A DNA stretch of 64,000 nucleotides from Nostoc sp. KVJ3 (GTDB lineage Bacteria > Cyanobacteriota > Cyanobacteriia > Cyanobacteriales > Nostocaceae): positions 930,001-994,000 of the forward strand of contig NZ_WWFG01000002.1 of the NCBI RefSeq assembly GCF_026127265.1, in the 5' to 3' direction. Positions 46,784-54,692 of the stretch are shown one piece after another. Positions within the stretch are counted from its first letter, which is position 1; the number at the start of each line of letters is the position of its first letter. The notes under the pieces were generated by a model. That model made no database searches, had not been told where the DNA came from, and saw only the letters and a list, made by a program, of their open reading frames with translations. Both the position numbers and the translations under genes were made by a program.

Positions 46784-48154
46784 ATGCAAAAAACAGTTGT
46801 TATAGATGTCGTAGGATTAACGCCTAGTTTATTAGGAGAAAACACACCGTTTTTATCTTCTTGGGCTGCGAAAGGGCAGATAGCTTCTATTGGAACAGTT
46901 TTACCTGCTGTAACTTGTTCAGTTCAGGCTACTTATTTAACAGGAAAATTGCCTGATGAACATGGAATTGTTGCTAATGGTTGGTACTTTCGCGATGAAT
47001 GTGAAGTGAAGTTTTGGCGACAATCTAATAAGCTAGTACAAGCTCCCAAAATTTGGGAAATTGCCAAATCAATTGATCCAACTTTTACTTGTGCCAACCT
47101 TTTTTGGTGGTACAATATGTATTCTTCAGTAGATTATGCGATTACGCCGCGCCCGATGTATCCGGCAGATGGGAGAAAATTACCTGATATTTATACCCAT
47201 CCTAGTGATGTGCGATCGCAAATTCAATCTGATTTAGGAAATTTCCCTCTGTTCGATTTTTGGGGGCCAAAAACTTCCATTAGTTCTAGCCAATGGATTG
47301 CCAATTCAGCAAAATGGATTGAGGAACGCTACAGCCCTACACTCTCATTAGTTTATTTACCACATTTAGATTACTGTCTGCAAAAATTTGGTAACAATCA
47401 AACACAAATTCAAGCTGATTTGCAAGAAATTGATGCTGTTTGTGCTGATTTAATTAAATATTATGAAGCACGTAATACTCAGGTAATTATTCTTTCGGAG
47501 TATGGGATTACTCCAGTTTCCAAAGCTGTGGATTTAAACCGCGTACTACGAGAAAATGGTTTAATTGCCGTGCGAGAAGAATTAGGGCGAGAACTGCTCG
47601 ATTTTGGTGCTAGCATTGCCTTTGCTGTTGCCGATCATCAAATTGCTCATGTATATGTGAACGATCCGGCGTATATCCCGAAAGTGCGATCGCTTTTAGA
47701 AGCGACTGAAGGCGTAGCGCAGGTACTGGATGAACAGGGTAAGCAAGCCTACCATCTAGATCATTCTAGATCGGGAGAGTTGGTAGCGATCGCACAACCT
47801 GACGCTTGGTTTACCTATTATTATTGGCTCGATGATACCAAAGCTCCTGATTTTGCTAGAACTGTAGATATTCACCGCAAACCTGGTTACGATCCTGTAG
47901 AACTTTTCCTCGATCCACAGATTAAATTTCCTCAAGGAAAAATTGCTCTCAAGTTACTTAAGAAACAACTGGGTTTTCGCTACTTAATGGACGTAATTCC
48001 TCTAGATGCTTCCCTGATACGTGGTTCTCACGGTCATATTACTACTTCTCCATCTGAAGCGCCTCTATTTATTACCCAGCAAACTCAACTAATTGATGAC
48101 AATCGAATTGAGGCGACAGATATTTGTGCGTTGATTCTCAAACATTTGAATTAA
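46784..48154 (+). CDS. eboF: EboF: alkaline-phosphatase/phosphodiesterase superfamily protein
   Basis: 456 aa. VVIDVVGLTPSLLGENTPFLSSWAAKG has the metal Asp. VLPAVTCSVQATYLTGKLPDEHGIVANGWYFRD carries the nucleophilic Thr of nucleotide pyrophosphatase/phosphodiesterase proteins. LSLVYLPHLDYCLQKFG, VIILSEYGITPVSKAVDLNRVL and RGSHGHI complete the two-metal site. It is predicted to cut a phosphoester. Last gene of the cluster; a GCAGGGGAA array follows the stop. Confidence 0.92.
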   Translation: MQKTVVIDVVGLTPSLLGENTPFLSSWAAKGQIASIGTVLPAVTCSVQATYLTGKLPDEHGIVANGWYFRDECEVKFWRQSNKLVQAPKIWEIAKSIDPTFTCANLFWWYNMYSSVDYAITPRPMYPADGRKLPDIYTHPSDVRSQIQSDLGNFPLFDFWGPKTSISSSQWIANSAKWIEERYSPTLSLVYLPHLDYCLQKFGNNQTQIQADLQEIDAVCADLIKYYEARNTQVIILSEYGITPVSKAVDLNRVLRENGLIAVREELGRELLDFGASIAFAVADHQIAHVYVNDPAYIPKVRSLLEATEGVAQVLDEQGKQAYHLDHSRSGELVAIAQPDAWFTYYYWLDDTKAPDFARTVDIHRKPGYDPVELFLDPQIKFPQGKIALKLLKKQLGFRYLMDVIPLDASLIRGSHGHITTSPSEAPLFITQQTQLIDDNRIEATDICALILKHLN

Positions 48155-48171
48155 GTAGGCGAGAATGAAGA

Positions 48172-48222
48172 GAGCAGGGGAAGCAGGGGAAGCAGGGGAA
48201 GCAGGGGGAGCAGGGGGATTAA
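48172..48222. repeat. GCAGGGGAA intergenic array
   Basis: About five tandem 9-base units directly after eboF. It is the same family as inside the kinase gene and the eboA 3' end. Confidence 0.85.
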
Positions 48223-48452
48223 ACTAAGCCAGACACTTGGGGTGGGGTTTCTACTTACCTTAAGATACAAGGATTTATTCGCCCACAAGGGGCGAGGTTT
48301 TGAACCTTTACTTTCTTTATAAATCAAACTCGATTAAGTAATGTAAAAATTTTTGAGATTAGTTTGTAGTAAGGGCTTCAGAGGATGTTTTAAAAGTCAT
48401 GATTGATGTATCAAATATTTATTTACCCCACCCTAACCCTGCCCTTATAAAG

Positions 48453-48601
48453 GCTACGGTGTACACACAAGTCCTTTTAACCCCCTCTAACTCCCCCTAG
48501 GCAAGGGGGAGAACCGGATATTTCCCCCCTTTACAAGGGGGGATTAAGGGGGGTAAATCCAGGATTTGGGCTTCATTACCAAGATGTGTGTACACCGTAG
48601 C
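48453..48601. mobile_element. MITE copy with 17-bp TIRs and 8-bp target duplication
   Basis: Ends GCTACGGTGTACACACA and TGTGTGTACACCGTAGC are perfect inverses. TTATAAAG stands directly on both sides (48445-48452 and 48602-48609). The 149-bp interior has C-run and G-run palindromes. It has inserted into an older 'CCCTTATAAAGGGGAGGG' repeat. The wider spacer 48155-48741 otherwise holds more C-run/G-run repeats and no gene. Confidence 0.9.
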
Positions 48602-48741
48602 TTATAAAGGGGAGGGAACCGGATTTTCTTGTTTCCCACCTTTATAAGGGGGGATTAAGGGGGGTAATAATTCGATTAAAGTCACAGCTAACTACTTTTA
48701 AAACATCCTCTCAGCCCTCTCAAAGAGCGATCGGTAAAAAC

Positions 48742-49380
48742 CTACTCAAAGAAAGATTGAACAGTCAAATCCTTCTGAGTGATGCTAAAGTTACGCTGTT
48801 CTGCTGTCGCAATGAATGAAACGATCGCTTCACACGTCACCGCAACGGTTAATATCACCAGATTTCGCGCCAACGGATAATCACAAACATCATCATTCAC
48901 CTCGGAAGGAACGCGATAAACGTCATTCCAAATCACTTCTGCATAATCAGCCGATAGTCCAGCGTGAAGACAAGGTATGCTTAACTGGTTAGCATAATCT
49001 TTCACTGCTTGACGCGCCACACTATTATCAAAGACATCGACAATTAGCTGACTGTCTTTGAGTAGTTGAGTTGTATTTGCTGGTGTCAATTCTTTTGTTT
49101 TAGCATCAACTTTAGTACCAATTGCTCGGTATAAATTGTTTGCCAAAATCTTCGCCTTGAACGCTCCCACATCAGAACGGTAGTAAGGCTGAGTCGATAA
49201 GTTACGTTCCTCAATGCGATCGCAATCAATCACTGTAAGTTTATCAAAACCAGATCGAGCTAAGTTTTCTGCAATGTTAGCTCCTAATGCCCCAGCGCCA
49301 CAAATGGTTACAGGATAGTTTTTCAACTTTGTCATCACAGCATTGGTGCGGTAAAGCTGTTCGTGAAAAAAGACACTCAT
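48742..49380 (-). CDS. E1/ThiF-like ubiquitin-activating-type enzyme
   Basis: 212 aa, single Rossmann adenylation domain. VTICGAGALGANIAENLARSG is the nucleotide loop, LTVIDCDRIEERNLSTQPYYRSDVGAFKA has the Asp/Arg/Lys set for ATP, and LIVDVFDNSVARQAVKDYA is the usual D-x-x-DN-x-x-R motif. Cys in NDDVCDYPLARN is the candidate thioester residue. No zinc CxxC pairs. Such enzymes activate the C-terminal Gly of a ubiquitin-like protein; the 66-aa protein at 54837-55037 ends in Gly and lies in the same unit. It is the last gene of the Ro/Y-RNA locus. No E2 or JAB protease is recognised nearby. Confidence 0.88.
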   Translation of the reverse strand: MSVFFHEQLYRTNAVMTKLKNYPVTICGAGALGANIAENLARSGFDKLTVIDCDRIEERNLSTQPYYRSDVGAFKAKILANNLYRAIGTKVDAKTKELTPANTTQLLKDSQLIVDVFDNSVARQAVKDYANQLSIPCLHAGLSADYAEVIWNDVYRVPSEVNDDVCDYPLARNLVILTVAVTCEAIVSFIATAEQRNFSITQKDLTVQSFFE

Positions 49381-49472
49381 AATAATTCGTAATTAATTAG
49401 TCTGAATTAGGACTTACGCAAAATATCTCTCAAACTCTCATTTCTCTGTGTCCTCTGCGCCTCTGTGGTTCG

Positions 49473-50303
49473 TTATTCTTGTTGTTCCATAACAGCCACT
49501 AAGGATTGCAAGTCAAAATCGCGATCGCGTCCACTTAGGCAAATACCAGAACTAACAACAGTCAAATCAGTTTTAGCGATCGCACTACTATGGCGAACAC
49601 CATCAGCAGTTGTCCAATCGACTGTCCAGTAGTCGCTGCGATCGTGGAATTGGTTTAATTCACCCCCGCCCATTTGCAAAGCCTTTCTCAGTCGCTTTTC
49701 ATCCTGTTGGGGTTGAGTAAATCCCTCAATGCGCCGAGTTGCTAATTCATACACTGTACGGATTTCTGGAGTAATGCCTTTCAACTGTAATTCTTCAGCA
49801 GGAATGAGTTGTTTGACGGCAGATTGCAGAGTTTCAACAATTACCGGATCGGTACGGCGATCTACTTCCTCGAACCAGCAAGACTGTCCATTCCATCGAG
49901 CAATGATTTGCTCAAAGGCGATACCCTCGGTAACTAAGTGGACTGCGATCGGCTTAACTACCTTCAACCGTTGACGCACATCTGCTTCATTCACAGGGTA
50001 TGCTAACCAAGTTTGTTTCCGCAGTTGGTGTGCTAACCGCAGTCGTATTTGGGGAAAGTGTTGCAGGTATTCGGTAATTTGGGGTAAGTCTGCTTCTTCT
50101 ACAACCGTTGCTGTTTTCTCATCCACAGGCTGAAAGATGCCCCAACCTTCAAATTTACTAGGCTTTGGCGTGAAGGTGTAAACCATCCCAGCTACTCGTG
50201 TGCGAACTCGTCCACCTTTAACACAAGGTGCAAGGAATTGGGTGGTATGTAATTGCGCTTCTGCGATCGCAATTTGGTTGATTAGCTTAAATATGTTAGT
50301 CAT
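49473..50303 (-). CDS. Unknown protein of the Ro/Y-RNA locus
   Basis: About 277 aa from ATG 50303 (MTNIFKLINQIAIAEAQLHTTQFLAPCVKGGRVRTRVAGMVYTF); a TTG 12 bases upstream is possible. The N-terminal part looks like a small beta-barrel (GRVRTRVAGMVYTFTPKPSKFEGWGIFQPVDEKTATVVEEADL). The middle is helical. The end is beta-hairpin-like (WTVDWTTADGVRHSSAIAKTDLTVVSSGICLSGRDRDFDLQSLV). I cannot name a family. An RNA-binding barrel is a guess from the first part. It lies between RNA E and the E1 gene, so it may be the system's adaptor or E2-like part. Confidence 0.75.
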   Translation of the reverse strand: MTNIFKLINQIAIAEAQLHTTQFLAPCVKGGRVRTRVAGMVYTFTPKPSKFEGWGIFQPVDEKTATVVEEADLPQITEYLQHFPQIRLRLAHQLRKQTWLAYPVNEADVRQRLKVVKPIAVHLVTEGIAFEQIIARWNGQSCWFEEVDRRTDPVIVETLQSAVKQLIPAEELQLKGITPEIRTVYELATRRIEGFTQPQQDEKRLRKALQMGGGELNQFHDRSDYWTVDWTTADGVRHSSAIAKTDLTVVSSGICLSGRDRDFDLQSLVAVMEQQE

Positions 50304-50444
50304 AACCAATACCAATTTTCAAAAATAAGGCTACCAATACAACCCTATAAAATCTGACTTTCTTAATTACGAATTACGAATTAATATAATTCTGCGTGCA
50401 AGTTGGTGGAGCATTGCGTGTTCTCAGTTACTAGAGGGACTCTG

Positions 50445-50500
50445 CTGGTGAGTTGTTACACACTCTTTCAAGGATGGCTACTTTTAAGCCTACCTCCCAG
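50445..50500 (-). other. GTPase-associated-centre (L11-site) mimic within RNA E
   Basis: Aligned with E. coli 23S 1051-1108 without gaps. GGCUUA (1062-1067), AGCCAUC (1073-1079), AAAG (1084-1087) and GUAA (1093-1096) match, so A1067 and A1095, the thiostrepton-site bases, are kept. The closing stem CUGG/CCAG differs in sequence from the ribosomal CCAG/CUGG but still pairs, which is compensatory change. U1097 and G1099 are changed to C and A. Confidence 0.88.
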
Positions 50501-50552
50501 GTTCTTCGTACTCCCCGTTCACACACGCCCACTGTATTTGACAGTGTACCGT

Positions 50553-50564
50553 TCCTCTCGTACT
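50553..50564 (-). other. Sarcin-ricin loop mimic within RNA E
   Basis: AGUACGAGAGGA is identical to the universal 12 bases of 23S helix 95 (E. coli 2654-2665), with U before and A-C-G after. It thus includes the bulged G2655, the GAGA tetraloop and A2660/G2661, targets of ricin-type glycosidases and sarcin-type RNases. Confidence 0.9.
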
Positions 50565-50737
50565 AGTATGTAGGCTCCAAGAGTTGGGGCACGCAGGATA
50601 TTAATATAATACAATATGCTACAAATGAAATGAAAAAGCGATCGCGGTTGTCATTGCCATAAAGCAAATTGAGATAGAATCTTTATCAGTCAGCTAGGGT
50701 TCAAGGGTTTCAAGTTTGTTCTGCCAACAATATTCAT

Positions 50738-51697
50738 TTAGCATTCTTTCAAATCAGTGTATAGTTGAGGTTCAATTAGAGAGTGTCGCAAAAGCATTTT
50801 TACAACTAATTTTAGAAAATTTTGGGCAGTGGAATCATCTTTTAACACTAATAAATCTTTTGCAAAATCTGGTTTACTACCGTGTGCTATATTACTTCTA
50901 TAAGCATAAAGTTTTTTCCAAATTGCACTTTCAGATGTATTTACAAAAAACTGACAGTAATCCAATTGATTACTAAAACGCTTTGATAATAAATTGATTT
51001 TGTTTGTAACTTGTCGCGTAATGGAGTCTCCTGTATCAATTGGCTTATGTGTAATTAAAAACTCAATAATAGTAAATAGTCCAAGAATCTTAAATTTAGA
51101 ATTATGAGGAATATTCTTCAGTTCGTTTAACATATTAACAGCTTCTTTTATGTCTGAATACTTAGTCTCATCTAATTGCTTATAATCTAAATATATTGAT
51201 CCTATATCTTGTAAGATTGTATCATCAATAAATTGAGTTAAAGATAAGCCACTATTCATTTCATTAAAATAATTAAAGGTATGTGTTGGATTTTTCAGAA
51301 TTCCAAACCCTTCTAATTGTTCATGATATATAAACTGTAATCCGAATTCTAGCTCTATTTTTGCTAAATTTGCTATTTGTGCTAAATCATGAATTACAGA
51401 ATTATTTCCTTTAAAAGTTAGTATATAATATCTCCAATTCTGTGGTTCAAGGTGCTGACTTTTAAAAGCTTTTTGGTTGGGTGTATTCAAATCTTCAACA
51501 TATACTAATTCATAAGGAGATAAATTAAATCTAGAAAGTTCATAAAAATATCCTGAGTCTAACAAAGATTTTTTAATCTGACCAATTTGGATAAAATCAG
51601 CTTTTTGAAAGTAGCAATCTTCAATAACTTTAAAAGGTAAATTGCAGTTGACATCGAGTAGATTAGCTACAAAAGCGAAGCTAGTATTTTCTGACAT
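50738..51697 (-). CDS. HEPN-type (ApeA-like) protein
   Basis: 319 aa. The C-terminal half is helical and ends in AIWKKLYAYRSNIAHGSKPDFAKDLLVL, where R-S-N-I-A-H is the R-x4-H pair of HEPN ribonucleases. FTIIEFLITHKPIDTGDSITRQVTNKINLLSKRF upstream resembles the ApeA-like HEPN subfamily. The first about 170 residues form a less clear alpha/beta region. HEPN proteins are usually metal-independent RNases in defence and toxin systems and often cut tRNA or rRNA. Here it lies directly after the Ro60-like gene (73-bp gap) and before RNA E. RNase activity is inferred, not shown. Confidence 0.8.
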   Translation of the reverse strand: MSENTSFAFVANLLDVNCNLPFKVIEDCYFQKADFIQIGQIKKSLLDSGYFYELSRFNLSPYELVYVEDLNTPNQKAFKSQHLEPQNWRYYILTFKGNNSVIHDLAQIANLAKIELEFGLQFIYHEQLEGFGILKNPTHTFNYFNEMNSGLSLTQFIDDTILQDIGSIYLDYKQLDETKYSDIKEAVNMLNELKNIPHNSKFKILGLFTIIEFLITHKPIDTGDSITRQVTNKINLLSKRFSNQLDYCQFFVNTSESAIWKKLYAYRSNIAHGSKPDFAKDLLVLKDDSTAQNFLKLVVKMLLRHSLIEPQLYTDLKEC

Positions 51698-51770
51698 ATT
51701 GTCTCAAAGCTTAGTTTTAATATCTTTATCATGATGCGTTATAAATAACTATGACGCACCCTGATACAGT

Positions 51771-53204
51771 CTATTTGTCATCTCGCACTGGCAACGGCAT
51801 ATCCAAAATCTCCATCAGCAAATCCAGACGAGAGGGGCGCGTTAGCAGTGGGACGATATTCGGCAAGCTGTAGTAGTCACCCGCAAAAGTGAACGTATCT
51901 ACAGGTGCTTGCTGCTGCTTCAGTTGACTCTCCACCCAGTTGTAATGAGTACCCACGCGGACAATCACCACATTGGGCATTATCGCCAACTCCCGGCAGT
52001 AAGTCTTGTAGACTTCACCAAAGTAAGGAGCCGCATTTTCGCCCTCATCCGTCACTATAATAATCTGGTCAACTACCTGCTTCTTCTTCCGCATTGCTTC
52101 CAATGCACACCCGATGCTAGTACCACCACCAGCGTTGATGTGCTGGAAGGCACGCTCCCAGTCGGTCAACTCCTTGCCCTTTGCCGTAATAGCGTAAGGA
52201 ATGGTGTCAAAGGCGTAGACAAACAGTTCTGCCTGAGCGATACCAGATATTAGGGCAGCGAGTTGTTTACCGATCGCGATCGCATTTTCCATTGAACCAG
52301 ACTTGTCTACCAATAAAGCAGTTGGACGAGCGATCGCACCACGCCGCTTTACCTGTTCGTTTGTCACCTTTTCCAGTTGGGCAACGGTGTCTGCGTCAAA
52401 ATCTCCTGCGTCTGCGGCAACCTGTGCTTTAAATGCTGAGACACGGGTACTCTTAGACGCTGCTTCCAGCTTGGAATCAATCAGCTTTTTCACTTCTGAA
52501 TGATCCATTGCACCTCTAGTCTGGAGAGACTTGAGGTTATTGATCGCTTCTTGAGGAGTCATGCTGTTGATTAACGCCACCAAGACAACTGGTGTGAGTT
52601 GCTTGATAGCACCAATTGCGATCGCGTAGGGAATTTTGAACTCCACAATCAGCCGTGCCTGTTCTGCGGCATTTTCTGCCTTAGCAAGCTGCTTTAGCAC
52701 ATTTGCTAAGGAACCCTCTGGAGGAGTATCGCCAAACAAAATCGCATTTGCCCGTTCATTTGGCTTGATGTGCAATGAAGCATATAAGTGCTTCATTGCC
52801 TTACGACCTCGCAAAGCGGCGCGATCGAACAGAGCCGGATTGCTCTCCCGTGTCTTCAAATAACGCCGTACCGCAGTCCGAGCGGAACGGGGCAGTTTAT
52901 TTTGCTGCTGCTTCATAAAGTCCACCACACGAGCCACCTGATAAGGCGGAAACTCTTGCAGCATCATAAATCCAGCATCCCGGTGTTCAATCAAATTGCT
53001 GGTGAGTAAATGAGCTAAGAATACTTCTTTATGGTCGCGGACATCGCCATAACGCTGATACCAGACTGCTAGATGTCCGTAGAATATGGGATCGAGTTCA
53101 ACAATTAACTTGTGAATTTCTGCGACTTGCTCAAGTTTGCGGTGAGGAGTTGTCAGCAAACTATTGAGCATTTCCAGACGCAGATCGCGTTCTGCGGTTT
53201 TCAT
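51771..53204 (-). CDS. Ro60-like TROVE/vWA protein (Rsr-like)
   Basis: About 477 aa from ATG 53204 (MKTAERDLRLEMLNSLLT), chosen because GGAGG lies just upstream; a longer frame runs through RNA D and is artificial. Residues 1 to about 290 are helical HEAT-like repeats (HLAVWYQRYGDVRDHKEVFLAHLLTSNL; IVEFKIPYAIAIGAIKQLTPVVLVALINSMTPQEAINNLKSLQTRGAMD), as in the TROVE ring. Residues about 300-477 are a vWA domain with a complete MIDAS: DKSGS, T in GGGTSIG, and D in IVTDEGEN. Ro60 proteins bind Y RNAs on the outside and misfolded RNA ends in the hole; bacterial Rsr works with exonucleases such as PNPase. Five Y-RNA-like sequences flank it. Confidence 0.85.
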   Translation of the reverse strand: MKTAERDLRLEMLNSLLTTPHRKLEQVAEIHKLIVELDPIFYGHLAVWYQRYGDVRDHKEVFLAHLLTSNLIEHRDAGFMMLQEFPPYQVARVVDFMKQQQNKLPRSARTAVRRYLKTRESNPALFDRAALRGRKAMKHLYASLHIKPNERANAILFGDTPPEGSLANVLKQLAKAENAAEQARLIVEFKIPYAIAIGAIKQLTPVVLVALINSMTPQEAINNLKSLQTRGAMDHSEVKKLIDSKLEAASKSTRVSAFKAQVAADAGDFDADTVAQLEKVTNEQVKRRGAIARPTALLVDKSGSMENAIAIGKQLAALISGIAQAELFVYAFDTIPYAITAKGKELTDWERAFQHINAGGGTSIGCALEAMRKKKQVVDQIIIVTDEGENAAPYFGEVYKTYCRELAIMPNVVIVRVGTHYNWVESQLKQQQAPVDTFTFAGDYYSLPNIVPLLTRPSRLDLLMEILDMPLPVRDDK

Positions 53205-53271
53205 GGGAACCTCCTTTAGGAATTTTGGATTTTGGATTTTAGATTGCAATCTAAAATCCAAAATTGCAGGA

Positions 53272-53383
53272 GGCAGATGTTGCACGCGGGGCGATAAAGT
53301 CACCGCGCAAGTTGTAGAAGCATTGTGTATAACTTTTGCAAAATTATGTAAGCTTCTGCGATCGGGGCGCGGCAACAACTGCC
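53272..53383 (-). ncRNA. RNA D: minimal Y-RNA-like RNA
   Basis: About 112 nt between the SEC-C remnant and the Ro60-like gene. Outer stem GGCAGTTGTTGC with GCAACATCTGCC (11 of 12 pair), then CGCGC/GCGCG, internal loop CCCGAUCG facing ACAACUU, inner stem AGAAGC/GCUUCU, then UUACAUAA. The head is only a small hairpin (AUAAUUUUGC-AAAAGUUAU). A further hairpin GGTGA-CTTTA-TCGCC lies on the 3' side. CCCGAU in the loop resembles the CCGA(U/G) of animal Y RNAs, from memory. It may act as a leader of the Ro60 gene or as a free Y RNA. Confidence 0.8.
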
Positions 53384-53419
53384 AGTTTTGATGTAAATCG
53401 AAATCGTTAGTACTACTCC

Positions 53420-53682
53420 CTAAAAGTAGTAGCTGCGTAAACTGCCATCATATCTGCCGCTATTGCGACAGCACTTCTTGAAAGCAGCGACCAGAACCAC
53501 AAAGACAAAGGTCATTGTTACCAAGCTTTTCTTGTAGTTCCTTGTCACCATGAACAAGGCGATGGCCACGTTTAACAGCTTTTTCAGATGGGAAGCCACG
53601 ACGACGTTTGCTCAATGATTCAAAAGCAGAAATCGTCGAAATCTTCAGGCTCGATGTTGAAAGAATTAATCTTTTTCATCAT
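53420..53682 (-). pseudogene. SEC-C zinc-motif small protein, two frameshifts
   Basis: A good start (GGAGGT, then ATG at 53682 or 53679) gives MKKINSFNIEPEDFDD. A one-base insertion in GATTTC shifts to SAFESLSKRRRGFPSEKAVKRGHR and LVHGDKELQEKLGNNDLCLCGSGR. A second one-base insertion in GCTTTC shifts to FKKCCRNSGRYDGSLRSYYF and stop. The joined 87 residues have a full SEC-C motif (C-x-C-x8-CC). Both shifts are at short T runs. With only two errors and a strong ribosome site the damage is recent, or it reflects sequencing error. SEC-C motifs bind zinc and often occur in nucleic-acid-linked proteins. Confidence 0.82.
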
Positions 53683-53711
53683 TCTCACCTCCATATTTAA
53701 ATGAAATAAAA

Positions 53712-53839
<128 letters not shown>

Positions 53840-53844
53840 AAATT

Positions 53845-54567
53845 TTAGTTTTTAGAAAGTTGATTTAAAATAAACCGAATTTCTTTCTTGTTACACTGCT
53901 TTTTACTAACAGCGTAAATCATTCGACCTCTATATGCCACAGAACGATGAATTATACCTTTGACAGCATCCGTCACATAATGAGTGGGTGGCGATGGCAA
54001 ATCTTCAAAGGTAATTAAATACCAAATCTCATTTAGCTTCTGGTATTCATGATAATTATCAATCATGAGAATATCGGTTTGTTCCGGCTTTTGCTTCTGC
54101 TTTCGAGGTATTTTCTCGACTGCACAAAGAATTCCGGTTTCAGGATGGATATAGAAGCGATCGCGGTAGTTTGTATTTAGCTGTATTCCATACCCTTGGT
54201 AAGGCTTACTGTAAAAACCACCATCAATTATTTCCACATACCGTTCAACGTAGTCCCACACATGATCGATAACATGCTGTCCTGCCATTGTGTTGGGATC
54301 TAATCGTTGACACAGTTGGCTGTAAACTTCATTCCAAGGCTGTCCGACTTGCGATCGCAAAAACCGACGCAGTGGGCCGAGATGATCTGAAAGATGCTTG
54401 GATTTATTTATTGGTTTAATCAGGTAGGGATTCAACAATCCATCCTGAATTGCATCCTGGGTGATTTTGTATAATTGCTTCTTAAAGCCAGTCACCTTTT
54501 TGAGGCTAATTCTCCTCCCACCACGAGGACGCTCAATCACAATCTCGCTCAAATGATGTTCGCTCAT
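53845..54567 (-). CDS. Unknown 240-aa protein of the Ro/Y-RNA locus
   Basis: 240 aa. Basic N-terminus (IVIERPRGGRRISLKKVTGFKKQLYKITQD), then LIKPINKSKHLSDHLGPLRRFLRSQVGQPWNEVYSQLCQRLDPNTMAGQHVIDHVWDYVERYV, and FYIHPETGILCAVEKIPRKQKQKPE. The PWNEVYSQLCQRL-x-P-x5-QHV-x-DHV-x-DYVE block looks like a conserved unnamed family. The many basic residues suit RNA binding, but that is inference. It is flanked by RNA B upstream and RNA A downstream. Confidence 0.75.
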   Translation of the reverse strand: MSEHHLSEIVIERPRGGRRISLKKVTGFKKQLYKITQDAIQDGLLNPYLIKPINKSKHLSDHLGPLRRFLRSQVGQPWNEVYSQLCQRLDPNTMAGQHVIDHVWDYVERYVEIIDGGFYSKPYQGYGIQLNTNYRDRFYIHPETGILCAVEKIPRKQKQKPEQTDILMIDNYHEYQKLNEIWYLITFEDLPSPPTHYVTDAVKGIIHRSVAYRGRMIYAVSKKQCNKKEIRFILNQLSKN

Positions 54568-54692
54568 ATCTCACGTTGTTTAAATGCAGTTGTACTAATT
54601 GAGTTGTTATTAAACATGAGTTAGCTAACATCATTGAACTCACCTCTGTATTGAGTAGTATGTTATGGATAAATACAATTCAAATAATTGAA

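Larger units (their letters stand above)
50389..50599 (-). ncRNA. RNA E: Y-RNA-like scaffold displaying 23S sarcin-ricin and GTPase-centre mimics
   Basis: Minus-strand RNA of about 211 nt. Outer stem CTGCGTGC/GCACGCAG (8 bp, extended by two more after one mismatch), internal loop CCCAACUCUU facing ACCAACUU, inner stem GGAGC/GCUCC, then UACAUAC. Next comes CUAGUACGAGAGGAACGG, the universal sarcin-ricin loop sequence (50553-50564), then a hairpin CACTGT-CAAAT-ACAGTG. Last is a 56-nt copy of 23S rRNA 1052-1107 (50445-50500). UACAUAC can pair with GUGUGUG (7 bp), and GCGUGU with ACACGC, as alternatives. The two rRNA pieces stand in reverse order to 23S, so it is not an rRNA fragment. It sits between the HEPN gene and the 277-aa gene. 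Confidence 0.88.

Noticed and set aside
50389..50599. Fragment of a 23S rRNA gene
   Set aside because: Only two short 23S regions are present, in reversed order, joined by unrelated sequence, with compensatory stem changes and the scaffold stem of the neighbouring RNAs.
53205..53378. Longer N-terminus of the Ro60-like protein
   Set aside because: The extra 58 codons run through RNA D and a TTTTGGA repeat. A strong GGAGG lies directly before the ATG at 53204.
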